Assembly (NCBI RefSeq): GCF_001705435.1
Contig: NZ_MDEN01000069.1
Coordinates: forward strand, 124,001-188,000
Length of the DNA stretch: 64,000 nucleotides
Direction of reading: 5' to 3'
DNA from: Pseudomonas graminis
GTDB taxonomy: Bacteria; Pseudomonadota; Gammaproteobacteria; Pseudomonadales; Pseudomonadaceae
The stretch's first letter is position 1. Every line of letters starts with the position of its first letter. The notes under the pieces were generated by a model. The model had not been told where the DNA came from, did not search any database, and saw nothing but the letters and a program-made list of their open reading frames with translations. Positions 1-8,616 of the stretch are shown here, piece after piece. The translations under genes and the position numbers were made by a program.

Positions 1-512
1 ACTTCCATCACCCGAATCCCGAAGGGTGCCAGTTCCATGCGCAGTGCTTCAGTCATGGCATGAACGGCGGCTTTTGACGCGCAGTACGCGCCCGCGAATG
101 GGGTGACCAGCACGCCCGAAACGCTGCCGATATTCACCACCAACCCCTTGTTGCGGCGCAGCATCGGAAACAGCGCGCGCGTCACGCCGACCACGGAAAA
201 CACATTGGTTTCGAATTGTCTGCGCATGGCCTCGACACCGCCATCCAGCAGCGGGCCAATGCCACCGTAGCCTGCGTTGTTGATCAGCACGTCGAGCCCT
301 TTGCCGTGTTGATCCAGCTCGGAAACCAGTCGATCAATCGCAGCGCTGTCATTGACGTCCAGGGCCACGGCACGAAAACCTGCCGCGGTCAGCGCTTGCA
401 CGTCGGCCGGCTTGCGTGCGGTTGTCCAGACTTCATGGCCCGCCGCTTTGAAGGCATCCGCCATGGCACGGCCAATGCCGCTGGAACAACCGGTGATCAA
501 CACCACAGACAT
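1..512 (-). CDS. SDR family oxidoreductase (C-terminal part outside window)
   Basis: NAD(P)-dependent short-chain dehydrogenase/reductase; the reading frame runs off the left edge, so about 170 N-terminal residues are visible. The Rossmann nucleotide-binding motif TGCSSGIG starts at residue 7, the structural NNAGYG motif follows, and the catalytic YCASK (YxxxK) signature is near the edge. The ATG at 512 directly precedes the beta-strand that starts the Rossmann fold, which is the normal layout for this family. Substrate cannot be told from this fragment. It lies 33 bp downstream of the small membrane-protein gene on the same strand, so the two may be co-transcribed. Family call is firm; the specific function is unknown. 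Confidence 0.9.
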   Translation of the reverse strand, partial: MSVVLITGCSSGIGRAMADAFKAAGHEVWTTARKPADVQALTAAGFRAVALDVNDSAAIDRLVSELDQHGKGLDVLINNAGYGGIGPLLDGGVEAMRRQFETNVFSVVGVTRALFPMLRRNKGLVVNIGSVSGVLVTPFAGAYCASKAAVHAMTEALRMELAPFGIRVME

Positions 513-545
513 GGTTCAGTCCTTGAAAAAAGAGAAAGGCGGCGC

Positions 546-1010
546 TCAGCCGGAGAACGTGCCTTGCAGGCGCTCGGCACGAAACTCCAGAGTCTGCGGC
601 CGGTAACCTGGGCGCAACGGTGGCATCGGCAAGCAATCCTGCCACTGACTGCCGGGCAACAAATCGCCCGGCCCGCGATAACGCGGCGCGGTGTACGTGT
701 CTTCGGCCAGATTGACGGTATCGCCCGGCGCGTAGGCCGCGATTTTCCAGCGCAGTTCGCTGAGCGAAACGGTGTTGCCGTTATCGATCAGTACCAGCAG
801 CGGACGCCCCGTAGGACACTGTTGCGGCGCATAGTCCACGCGCAATTGCAGGCGCTCAAGGCGCTGTTCGTCGCGGCTGTCTTCCCAGACCACAAACGCC
901 GCCACGACGCCCAGCCCGACTGCGGCAGCCAGGGAAACAGGCAACGCTTTGGAGGGATAGCGCAGAAGCAGGACCAGCCAGGTGAACAGGAGTACGGCGC
1001 CGAAAATCAT
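546..1010 (-). CDS. Small membrane-anchored protein of unknown function
   Basis: A 154-aa protein with two hydrophobic stretches near the N terminus (about residues 2-17 and 21-42), the second followed by a charged region and a C-terminal domain of about 110 residues, probably periplasmic. I recall similar Pseudomonas proteins annotated as 'multidrug transporter', but nothing in the sequence (too short, two membrane segments) supports transport. The 5' end of this gene and its leader are duplicated downstream of tccC (4010-4120), and the leader itself ends where tccC begins, so the gene marks the boundary of an accessory insertion. Function unknown. Confidence 0.7.
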   Translation of the reverse strand: MIFGAVLLFTWLVLLLRYPSKALPVSLAAAVGLGVVAAFVVWEDSRDEQRLERLQLRVDYAPQQCPTGRPLLVLIDNGNTVSLSELRWKIAAYAPGDTVNLAEDTYTAPRYRGPGDLLPGSQWQDCLPMPPLRPGYRPQTLEFRAERLQGTFSG

Positions 1011-1050
1011 CGTGTCGATCTCGCGATTGCAGATGAGGGCATCGTACCGA
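961..1050. repeat. Direct repeat copy 1 flanking tccC (90 bp)
   Basis: This 90-bp segment recurs at 4071-4160 with a single mismatch (position 1036 A versus 4146 C). It covers the first 50 bp of the small membrane-protein gene and 40 bp of its leader. Weaker similarity continues to the left to about 931. The two copies bracket the tccC gene in the same orientation. Confidence 0.9.
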
Positions 1051-1183
1051 AAGGGGAGGAGTTGGGCTAATGGATTGGGCTCAACCGAACCGCTCAGCGC
1101 AACCGTCCAGCCGGACCGGCGGTCGGTCAGAAATCCGGAGCCAGACTAGTCTTAGGGTATTTCCTGCAACGGATTGCACAGTC

Positions 1184-3967
1184 ATGGCTCATTCCTGCTC
1201 GCTACATACCCATACTCCGACACTCACGGTAATAGAGCCGCGCAGGCTACCTGTTCGTACGGTGTCCTTCCATGTGGCTCAAACGGATGCGCCCATGACC
1301 GCGCGGGTTGACCGCCTTGCCTATGACCCCGCAGGAAGGCAAACGGCGCGTTGGGACCCACGACTATGGGCTGCCGCCGATCTGGCATCGGACGCGACGA
1401 GCAATGTGAGTGTGGTCTTCTCGCTCAGCGGGGAGCGGCTGCTTTATGAGAGCGTCGATGCGGGGTGGCGCCTTCAATCAGTGGGGGAAGGCGGGCAGCG
1501 TGACGGGGGCTGGGACGGACGCGGAGTGGTTCAGCGGGTCGAATACGACAAGCAGCTGCGGCCGACTGCCTTGTTTGAAGAACAGGGCGCACGGGACGGT
1601 ACGGCGCGAACCTGCGTCGAGCGCTTGAGCTACGGAGGGCCTGGTGAGCATCACGCCAACCAATGCAATCAAATAGTCAGGCATTACGATCCGGCCGGTT
1701 CGCTGTGCAATACGTCGTTCGATATAAACCGGAATGTGCTCTTGCAGGCGCGGCGTTTTCTCAATGATCCGAACATGTCCAGTTGGCCGGACGCCGCCGA
1801 AGCTTGCGACCAGCTTCTGGAACCCGGAGACGGCGCCCGGATGGCCTGGCGATTCGCTCCCACAGGCGAAATGTCCGAACAGCGCGATGCCATGGTAAAC
1901 ACCCAGTTTTTTGCCCAGACCGTCGCCGGGCTGCTCAAGCAAACCCGCTTGCAGCTGGCCGGCCTGCCAGCGGAAATGCTGGTAGGCGATATTCAATACG
2001 ACGCCTTCAATCGCGCGGTTTCAGAAACCGCCGGAAATGGCGTCGTTACCTCTGCGGCTTATTCAACACAAGACGCTCGTCTGGTGAACGTCCAGTCGAC
2101 GCTTCCCGATGGAGAAAGACGGCAGGATCTGCGTTACGCCTACGATCCGGTCGGCAACGTGATCAGCATTGCAGATGCTTCGCTCCCTCAAAGCCATTTC
2201 GTCAATCAGCTCACCAAGTCCATCAGCACATTCACGTACGACACGCTGTATCAGCTCATCGAGGCCACCGGTCGAGAGCTGGCGTCGGTCAATCGAGGCC
2301 CGGATCTCGCGGTGTTCCAATCGCCGATCGACCCCTCCCGACTGACGAATTACCGACAGAACTACGAATACGATGCGGGCGGCAATTTGCTCAAGCGCAG
2401 TCACGTTGGCGTGCAAGATCATTCGCAATGGCTGGCGGTGGCCAACGGTAGCAACCGGTCTCTGGCTCAACTGACTGACACGCCGCCAACTGACGCCGAG
2501 ATTGCTGCCGCATTCGATGCCAACGGTAATTTGCAGCGGCTGGCGCCCGGGCAAAACATTGAGTGGAACCCGCGTAACCAGTTGCGCAGGGTAACCCTGG
2601 TAGCCAGGCCTTCGGGAGTGGATGACAGTGAGGTTTACGTCTATGACGCAACCGGCCTGCGTGTGCGCAAGATTCGGACGGTTCAGGCTAAAAATGTCGT
2701 CCATGTGAACGACGTACGCTATCTGCCGGGCCTGGAAATCCGCGCCAATAGCGCGACTGGCGGAACGCTGCACGTCATCACCGCTCCCGGCGGACGCAAC
2801 GCGGTGCGGGTTCTGCATTGGGTAGAGGGCAAACCGGAGACGGTAGATAACGATCAGACGCGCTACACGCTGAGTGATCATTTGGGGTCAAGCCTGATGG
2901 AGCTGGATCAGCAATGCCGATTGATCAGTCAGGAAAGTTATTACCCCTTTGGAGGCACAGCCTGGTGGGCAGGCCGATGCCAAATTGAAGCGCACTACAA
3001 AACCGTGCGTTATTCAGGAAAAGAGCGGGATGCGACCGGGCTTTACTACTATGGCCTGCGGTATTACGCACCGTGGCTGATGCGCTGGATCAATCCGGAT
3101 CCGACGGGTGAACAAGGCGGGGTGAATCTGTTTTGCTTTTGCAGTAACTCACCGATCCGCTATCGCGACTCCCAAGGCGCAGCCCCTTACGATGTTCCTC
3201 AGGTCGTGGTGGTAGCCGCAGGAATGGGGGATTTCAGCCCGCAACAGCAGGCGAAGATGAGGAAGGCGCTGGACGCTGCAAGTTATCTGGTGGCTGGAAC
3301 GCGTGATCAACTTCGCGAAGCGTCACCCCGCCGGGATGTAGTCAAGGCCTTCGACGCGACGTTTGGTGAACTGCCGGCATCCATTCGCTCTGAAACGATA
3401 GAGGGCGTCGTAGAAAGCCTCGACAGTTATAGGAACATGTTGACGGCATTCGGTAAGCCGCACGCGGACCTTGATATCGAGCTTTTTGACGGTCCATCCA
3501 TGGTTAAGGGACGTACTTTACTGGCGGGAGAGTTCGAAGATGTGGTCAAGAGCTTCGGAGTTTCACGCACCCATCTTGAGCAGGATCATGTGCTCAATGT
3601 TGCCTGGACGTTGATCCATGAAACTTCTCATGCAGTCAATTTCACCGTTGATAGCCATTATTACGAGCAGCCGAGACTCGAGGCCGATGCTACCCCTGAG
3701 GCTGTCGGAGGCTGGAGCAAACAAATAAGAAGGTCCTTGTCGCGAGTTGTCAGATCAGGTCCTTACGAGAAGCATGGCAGTGCTCCTGTATACGAGACCA
3801 GCATGCAAGGTTTAACAGATGACGCGGCTAACCGGCATCAACGCAAGGCCACCTTTGTGGGCAATGGGAGCGTGAGATCCTCGCTGTTACGGATGAATGC
3901 AGACACTTTTCCCGCGTTGGTCAACGCCACCCGATTTCCTGAAAGATGGTTGCGCAGGCAGGTCTGA
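1184..3967 (+). CDS. tccC: Tc toxin C subunit (TccC-like RHS protein) with metallopeptidase-like tail
   Basis: 927-aa protein of the insecticidal toxin complex C-component family. The N-terminal part has YD/RHS repeats (for example YDAFNRAVSETAGNG and YDPVGNVISIAD) that build the cocoon shell around the toxin. The RHS core-associated end is around residues 600-665: SGKERDATGLYYYGLRYYAP, then DPTG, NLF and NSP as in the family's self-cleavage region. After this the sequence is hypervariable in the family and forms the effector, here about 260 residues. The effector carries HETSH at residues 812-816 followed by TVDSHY, which fits the HExxH...TxDxxY zinc site of aspzincin (M35-like) peptidases. 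The ATG at 1184 keeps the typical HTHTPTLTVIEPR start; the frame is open to 1070 and no strong ribosome site is visible. No TcA or TcB gene is in the window. Flanked by a 90-bp direct repeat. Confidence 0.88.
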   Translation: MAHSCSLHTHTPTLTVIEPRRLPVRTVSFHVAQTDAPMTARVDRLAYDPAGRQTARWDPRLWAAADLASDATSNVSVVFSLSGERLLYESVDAGWRLQSVGEGGQRDGGWDGRGVVQRVEYDKQLRPTALFEEQGARDGTARTCVERLSYGGPGEHHANQCNQIVRHYDPAGSLCNTSFDINRNVLLQARRFLNDPNMSSWPDAAEACDQLLEPGDGARMAWRFAPTGEMSEQRDAMVNTQFFAQTVAGLLKQTRLQLAGLPAEMLVGDIQYDAFNRAVSETAGNGVVTSAAYSTQDARLVNVQSTLPDGERRQDLRYAYDPVGNVISIADASLPQSHFVNQLTKSISTFTYDTLYQLIEATGRELASVNRGPDLAVFQSPIDPSRLTNYRQNYEYDAGGNLLKRSHVGVQDHSQWLAVANGSNRSLAQLTDTPPTDAEIAAAFDANGNLQRLAPGQNIEWNPRNQLRRVTLVARPSGVDDSEVYVYDATGLRVRKIRTVQAKNVVHVNDVRYLPGLEIRANSATGGTLHVITAPGGRNAVRVLHWVEGKPETVDNDQTRYTLSDHLGSSLMELDQQCRLISQESYYPFGGTAWWAGRCQIEAHYKTVRYSGKERDATGLYYYGLRYYAPWLMRWINPDPTGEQGGVNLFCFCSNSPIRYRDSQGAAPYDVPQVVVVAAGMGDFSPQQQAKMRKALDAASYLVAGTRDQLREASPRRDVVKAFDATFGELPASIRSETIEGVVESLDSYRNMLTAFGKPHADLDIELFDGPSMVKGRTLLAGEFEDVVKSFGVSRTHLEQDHVLNVAWTLIHETSHAVNFTVDSHYYEQPRLEADATPEAVGGWSKQIRRSLSRVVRSGPYEKHGSAPVYETSMQGLTDDAANRHQRKATFVGNGSVRSSLLRMNADTFPALVNATRFPERWLRRQV

Positions 3968-4009
3968 CAAATAGGCCAACATTCAGTCATTGGGCGTGAC
4001 TGTGGCCGG

Positions 4010-4120
4010 TCAGCCCAAACAGGTTCGTGTGCAGTTGGCAGGGAAACGGGGCAGGGCTCTGGAGAGATAACGCAGAAGCAGGACCAGCCAGGTGAACAGG
4101 AGTACGGCGCCGAAAATCAT
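4010..4120 (-). pseudogene. Truncated duplicate of the small membrane-protein gene start
   Basis: Beginning with the same ATG context as the intact gene at 1010, this copy encodes the same first 18 residues (MIFGAVLLFTWLVLLLRY), then drifts (LSRALPRFPANC...) and stops after 36 codons at TGA (4012-4010). It is a remnant left by the duplication that flanks tccC, not a functional gene. Confidence 0.75.
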
Positions 4121-4160
4121 CGTGTCGATCTCGCGATTGCAGATGCGGGCATCGTACCGA
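4071..4160. repeat. Direct repeat copy 2 flanking tccC (90 bp)
   Basis: 89 of 90 bases identical to 961-1050, same orientation. Immediately after it the sequence becomes a G-rich run (4161-4174) unlike the first locus. The left extension back to about 4040 is recognisably related to 931-960 but carries several substitutions and an indel, so it has diverged more than the 90-bp core. Confidence 0.9.
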
Positions 4161-4435
4161 GAGAGGGGGGGGGAGACCAAATCGCTGATGTTGCCTTGAC
4201 ACGGTTAAAGAGATGCACTGAAACGGCGGAGCGAACCTGTTCGTGAAAAGCGTCATGCCATCCGATGCATGCCATCACCAGATAGAATGCATTCGCGTAC
4301 AGGGGCGCTTCCACAGATCCTGCGTCCACTGGCAAATATGGGGCAAACGCCCAACTCCCGTCAGAGCTGTCGAAGGCTGCAATTCAGTACGTAGCGCCTT
4401 CATTTCGACTGGCGTTGAGCGTTGAAGGGTTTGAT
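4161..4435. other. Intergenic DNA after the tccC repeat, no gene recognised
   Basis: A G-run follows the repeat; the remaining bases contain only short overlapping reading frames on both strands without a credible ribosome site or recognisable family. It may be decayed coding DNA belonging to the insertion. Confidence 0.4.
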
Positions 4436-4828
4436 TTAGTCGATAACTTCGTACGGTGCTGATTTTTCACCGTATCCATGCGCACCCTCGCCTGACTCGG
4501 CTGAATAATTTTCTTGCAGCACTATGAACTTGATCGTGATGTCGGGGCCGGCGTCGATGTCGGGGGCGGTGATTGCCGTCATTTCCTCCACTGTCAGATT
4601 AAAGCGAGTCTCCTCATCGCGAACGGGCGCCTGATAGGGTTCTGTGTACATATTGTTTGCAAGTGTTCCATCGCTGTTCTCGCGATATATCACGATGCCG
4701 ACGAAGGGAGGAACGATTACATCCGATGGGTATTTGGGCAACACAATCGTTGCCGCCTGATTTCGTTTGATTTTGAAATCATCAGCGCCTTCGAAGTTCG
4801 GAATAGGGCGGTTCTGTGCCTGAATCAT
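4436..4828 (-). CDS. Hypothetical protein, 130 aa, beside tccC
   Basis: Acidic 130-aa protein with no signal peptide and no membrane segment. The sequence alternates hydrophobic and polar residues (AATIVLPKYP, VPPFVGIVIYR, ITIKFIVLQEN), which suggests a beta-sandwich. The ATG at 4828 has a clear GGAG seven bases upstream, so it is very likely expressed. It is less GC-rich than the neighbouring genes, as is the tccC tail, in keeping with acquired DNA. I do not recognise the family. Its position suggests it belongs to the same accessory insertion as tccC, but any link to the toxin is inference. Confidence 0.65.
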   Translation of the reverse strand: MIQAQNRPIPNFEGADDFKIKRNQAATIVLPKYPSDVIVPPFVGIVIYRENSDGTLANNMYTEPYQAPVRDEETRFNLTVEEMTAITAPDIDAGPDITIKFIVLQENYSAESGEGAHGYGEKSAPYEVID

Positions 4829-4999
4829 TTTTTTTCTCCATGTATTTATGTGGTGCTAAAGGCCCACTAACGGCACAGATAAAATAAGCGTTTTAACTTC
4901 CAGTGATAACTGTCACTTATGACAGTGCTCAGTGCTCAGTCCTCTTCGCGATAAAACCGGTCACTTTAATAGCCAAGGTCCATATACCTTTTGCGCACA

Positions 5000-5058
5000 A
5001 TAAAAAGCCCCCGAAAACCCTCTGCGGATGGGGAATACGCAGAGGATTGACGGGGGCT
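5000..5058 (-). terminator. Intrinsic terminator of the alginate operon, after algA
   Basis: Read on the minus strand: AGCCCCCG (5058-5051) pairs with CGGGGGCT (5013-5006), with an inner CCTCTGCG/CGCAGAGG pairing, followed by a T-run. It lies 22 bp beyond the algA stop. Confidence 0.85.
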
Positions 5059-5080
5059 AGTACTACTGGGTGAAGCGGTA

Positions 5081-6535
5081 TTAACGGGCGATGGTCTGGG
5101 TCTTCACGCCGGCTTCGATGCCTGGGGTGGAGCGGCCGTAGACGTCTTCGAAACGCTCGATGTCGTCTTCGCCCAGGTAGCTACCCGATTGAACTTCGAT
5201 GATTTCCAACGGGATTTTGCCCGGGTTGCGCAGACGGTGAACCGAGGCAATCGGGATGTAGGTCGACTGGTTCTCGGTCAGCAGGAACACGTTGTCGTCG
5301 CAGGTGACCTGAGCGGTACCCGATACGACGATCCAGTGCTCAGCGCGGTGGTGATGCATCTGCAGCGACAGGCTGGCGCCCGGCTTGACGGAAATGCGCT
5401 TGACCTGGAAACGGCCGCCCATGTCCACGGAGTCGTACGAGCCCCATGGGCGATAGACTTCGAGGTGGTTCTGGGTTTCGCTGCGGCCTTGCTCGTTCAG
5501 CGTGTTGACCAGTTGCTTGACGCCCTGAACCTTGTCTTTGTGAACGATCATCATGGCGTCTTTGGTTTCGACGACAACGATATTGTCCAGGCCGATCACG
5601 GTGACCAGTTTGCCGTTACCCTGAATCATGCAGTTGCGGCTATCCTGGATAACGACGTCGCCCTTGGCAACGTTGCCGTTCTCGTCTTTGGCGTGCACGT
5701 CCCACAGGGACGACCAGCAGCCGACATCGCTCCAGCCCGCATCAAGTGGTACGACGCACGCGCGCTGGGTTTTTTCCATGACGGCGTAGTCGATGGAGTT
5801 GTCCGGGCAGCAGGCGAAGCTCGCCTCGTCCAGGGAGATGCTGTCGCCTTCCTGCTTGCTGCGCTCGAGGGTCAGCAGGCAGTTGTCGTAGATGTCCGGA
5901 TCGTGCTTTTTCAGCTCTTCCAGATAACGGCTGGCACGGAACAGGAACATGCCGCTGTTCCAGTAGTAACCGCCGGCCTGGACGAATTCCTGAGCGCGTT
6001 GCTCATCAGGCTTTTCGACGAACTGCTGAACGCGGCTGACGCCTTCCGGCAGCAAGGCATCGGCGGTGGACTTGATGTAGCCGTAGCCGGTTTCAGGCTT
6101 GGTCGCCGGGATACCGAACAGCACCATTTCGCCGCGCTCTGCGGCGACGGTGGCCAAAGCCAGTGCGCGTTGCAGGGCTTTTTGATCATCGATCACGTGG
6201 TCGGCCGGCAGGACCAGCATCAACTCGTCGCGACCTTCGTTGGCGAGCATCATCGCAGTGATGGCAACGGCTGGCGCAGTGTTGCGGCCAAACGGTTCCA
6301 TGATCACGGCCTGAGTTTCCAGACCCAGCGCACCGAGCTGCTCGGTGACGATAAAGCGGTGGTCCTTGTTGCAGACCACGACAGGGTGCTGCATGCCGTC
6401 GAATTGCAGGCGCTCGACGGTCTGCTGGAACAGGGTGTGTTCGCCGGTCAGCGCCAGGAACTGTTTAGGAAACTGTTTACGCGAAAGAGGCCAGAGTCGG
6501 GAACCGCTACCACCTGACAAGATCACTGGAATCAT
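5081..6535 (-). CDS. algA: Mannose-1-phosphate guanylyltransferase / mannose-6-phosphate isomerase
   Basis: Bifunctional cytoplasmic type II PMI-GMP of 484 aa. It converts fructose-6-P to mannose-6-P and mannose-1-P plus GTP to GDP-mannose, the substrate for AlgD. The N-terminal nucleotidyltransferase signature GGSGSRLWPLSRKQFPKQF begins at residue 8, and FVEKPD is conserved further on. The C-terminal cupin-type isomerase domain has QMHHHRAEHW, the metal-binding histidine cluster. Length equals the usual 480-485 aa. It is the last gene of the operon, 205 bp after algF, a longer gap than elsewhere in the cluster, and is followed by an intrinsic terminator. Confidence 0.97.
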   Translation of the reverse strand: MIPVILSGGSGSRLWPLSRKQFPKQFLALTGEHTLFQQTVERLQFDGMQHPVVVCNKDHRFIVTEQLGALGLETQAVIMEPFGRNTAPAVAITAMMLANEGRDELMLVLPADHVIDDQKALQRALALATVAAERGEMVLFGIPATKPETGYGYIKSTADALLPEGVSRVQQFVEKPDEQRAQEFVQAGGYYWNSGMFLFRASRYLEELKKHDPDIYDNCLLTLERSKQEGDSISLDEASFACCPDNSIDYAVMEKTQRACVVPLDAGWSDVGCWSSLWDVHAKDENGNVAKGDVVIQDSRNCMIQGNGKLVTVIGLDNIVVVETKDAMMIVHKDKVQGVKQLVNTLNEQGRSETQNHLEVYRPWGSYDSVDMGGRFQVKRISVKPGASLSLQMHHHRAEHWIVVSGTAQVTCDDNVFLLTENQSTYIPIASVHRLRNPGKIPLEIIEVQSGSYLGEDDIERFEDVYGRSTPGIEAGVKTQTIAR

Positions 6536-6740
6536 TTTGTTTCTCCGTTAAGCAAAAATCGTTCGAATGGGCTGTAGGTCTTTTCGGTCTTTCTGGTTTT
6601 TGTCTTGCATCGCCCGGCGTCCTCTTGGCGGTCTGCTTGCTCCGCAGTGCCTGACGCCGAACGCTTAATCCCGTAAATCCGTGGCAGCGCGCGAGTAACC
6701 CCGCGCGCTGCCTGCGGCCTCTCGGCCAGGTTCAAATCTG

Positions 6741-7415
6741 TTACTGAGTGCCGGTCGGGCGCTTGACCCAGACTGGCGACAGGCTGCTGCCGCTACCGGT
6801 CACGTACAGAACGGCGGCTTCACCGCGCTCCAGTGCAACCGGCTTCAGGTCAGCCACTTTCTTGTCGCCGTCAAACAGCGCGAAGCTGACTTTGACCGGG
6901 TTGATTTCACGCTCGCCGGTGCCCTTGGCAGACACAGCCTTGACCACGTCGGTCTTGCCATCAGCGGTTTTCAGGGTCAGCGCCTTGTCGCTCAGGTTCT
7001 GTACGCGAACCAGGGACTTCTGCTTGTTCTTGAACGGAGGCTCTTCAACCAGCTGAGGTGCGCCCGAGGTGTTGTTGACGATGGTGTAGTAGTGATCGCT
7101 GGCCAGTTTCACCGGCAGGGACTGGCTGCCGACTTTGGCGGTGTAGTCGCCCTGTGGCATGAAGCCGAAGTCACTGCTGGCCAATGGGCCGATTTCGTTG
7201 AGGCTGGTGTTGCCGACGCTGGCCGAGATTTCGCTGCTGCTGGCGTTGTAAACACGCACGAAGGTCGAGCCTTTCGGAGCGGTCGGGCCATACAGGGCGG
7301 CATCGCCACCGGCGAAGGCGGAAAGGGAGACGAAGCCCAGGCTCGCGGCCAGCACGCAGGTTTTCAGCAGGTTGGTTTTGCTCGAACGAACTGGCATCGG
7401 GTTCTGCGAAGTCAT
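6741..7415 (-). CDS. algF: Alginate O-acetylation protein AlgF
   Basis: Periplasmic protein needed for O-acetylation of alginate together with AlgI, AlgJ and AlgX. The N terminus has a signal peptide (KTCVLAASLGFVSLSAFAGG, cleavage after AFA near residue 36) and the mature protein is beta-rich and starts DAALYGPTAPKGSTF as in the family. I use the ATG at 7415 (224 aa); a TTG two codons upstream (7421) lies closer to the AGAGG sequence and is an alternative. It lies between algJ and algA as in all known alginate operons. Confidence 0.93.
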   Translation of the reverse strand: MTSQNPMPVRSSKTNLLKTCVLAASLGFVSLSAFAGGDAALYGPTAPKGSTFVRVYNASSSEISASVGNTSLNEIGPLASSDFGFMPQGDYTAKVGSQSLPVKLASDHYYTIVNNTSGAPQLVEEPPFKNKQKSLVRVQNLSDKALTLKTADGKTDVVKAVSAKGTGEREINPVKVSFALFDGDKKVADLKPVALERGEAAVLYVTGSGSSLSPVWVKRPTGTQ

Positions 7416-7430
7416 AGTCAAAGAGTCCTC

Positions 7431-8606
7431 TCAGTTTTGCGCCCGGGTGGGCGACTTGGAGTTGTTGGCGTTGTCCGCCAGATTCTGTTGGGGGTCACGG
7501 GCCTTTTTGAGTTCAGCGATCCACTGTGGGTCGAACTCGGTCAGGTCGTTGTGAGCGGGCAGGTAGCGTTCCGGAAATTCCCAGATCAGCACCTGCGGTG
7601 GGCTGCTCTTGAAGGCGTCGGTCTGCAGATACTTGAGCATCGGCAGGATCGGGCCATGGCCGTCTTCGGCGTAATTCACGACGTCTGCGTGCAGGGCCTG
7701 TTTAAGCGCACCGGCAAAGTTCCAGTTGGGGTTGGCGCTGTAGCTGGTGCCGACCAGACCCACTGCAACGGAATTGTCCGCGAACAGGGCATCATCGCTT
7801 TCGGCGCCAGCCTGAGCCGGGTTGGTGCTGCGCTGCTGCAGGTCATCCGGCTTGGGCAGCAGGTTGGTGAACAGCGGATCCAGCGGCAGGAAGTTGGTCA
7901 GATCGCCCTTGTAGGGTTCGGTCGTCTTGGCTTCGGTGACGAAGTTCTGCGGTTCAACGTTCAGCGGCACTTGCTTGCTGATCACGTCACCCAACTGCTG
8001 GGCGACGATTTCCGCGCCCATCGGCGTCCAGTGGGTGTCGGTGCGCAGGAACACCTGGCCCTTCTCCTTGGCGCTTTGCAGCGGCGTCAGCAGATCCGGG
8101 GCAAGGATGCCGGCCTGATTCACTTGAGCGTGGAACTGCTGATACAGATCGGTGTGCAGCGTGGCCGGTTTGTTGTCACCGACGTGCTCCGGGTACAGAC
8201 GGGTCTTGGCCGGGATAATCGCCAGCACCAGTTGCGTGCCTTGCTTTTTCAGGGTGTCACGCACGCCCTGAATGATTGCCAGGTTGTCTGCTTCGTTCTG
8301 CTCGCTGTTGGCAACGGCGTCGAACTCTTCGTCGGTGTACAGCCACTGGTCTTTGCCCAGGATCACGCCCGGACGACCTTCGTTGAACAGCTTGTAGTCC
8401 AGCGCCGCCCAAAGGTTGGTGCCCAGACGCTTGATCGGAAATGCTTCGTCGTAGTGGGTTTCCACCGCCTTGGTCCAGTGACCATTCAGCACGGTGGTTT
8501 CCTTCGACGTCGAGAAGCCGACGAAGCTGCGCAACGACCACAGACCCAGGACCAGCAGAATCGCCAGGAACAGGAAGATGTAGAGGAAACGTAATGAACG
8601 GGTCAT
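7431..8606 (-). CDS. algJ: Alginate O-acetyltransferase AlgJ
   Basis: Inner-membrane-anchored periplasmic acetyltransferase of the SGNH-like AlgX/AlgJ family, 391 aa. An uncleaved signal/membrane anchor covers residues 5-30. The catalytic triad residues fall at the positions established for P. aeruginosa AlgJ: D190 and H192 in DTHW and S288 in GTSYS. It is thought to receive acetyl groups from AlgI and pass them on during alginate acetylation. It is 10 bp downstream of algI, so translation is probably coupled. No unusual features. Confidence 0.96.
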   Translation of the reverse strand: MTRSLRFLYIFLFLAILLVLGLWSLRSFVGFSTSKETTVLNGHWTKAVETHYDEAFPIKRLGTNLWAALDYKLFNEGRPGVILGKDQWLYTDEEFDAVANSEQNEADNLAIIQGVRDTLKKQGTQLVLAIIPAKTRLYPEHVGDNKPATLHTDLYQQFHAQVNQAGILAPDLLTPLQSAKEKGQVFLRTDTHWTPMGAEIVAQQLGDVISKQVPLNVEPQNFVTEAKTTEPYKGDLTNFLPLDPLFTNLLPKPDDLQQRSTNPAQAGAESDDALFADNSVAVGLVGTSYSANPNWNFAGALKQALHADVVNYAEDGHGPILPMLKYLQTDAFKSSPPQVLIWEFPERYLPAHNDLTEFDPQWIAELKKARDPQQNLADNANNSKSPTRAQN

Positions 8607-8616
8607 GTCAGGCTCC

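Noticed and set aside
4117..4335. Short minus-strand frame beyond the tccC repeat (72 aa)
   Set aside because: No ribosome site, no family; overlaps the pseudogene remnant and repeat.
6532..6735. A 67-codon frame between algA and algF
   Set aside because: No family and no conserved gene at this position in known alginate operons.
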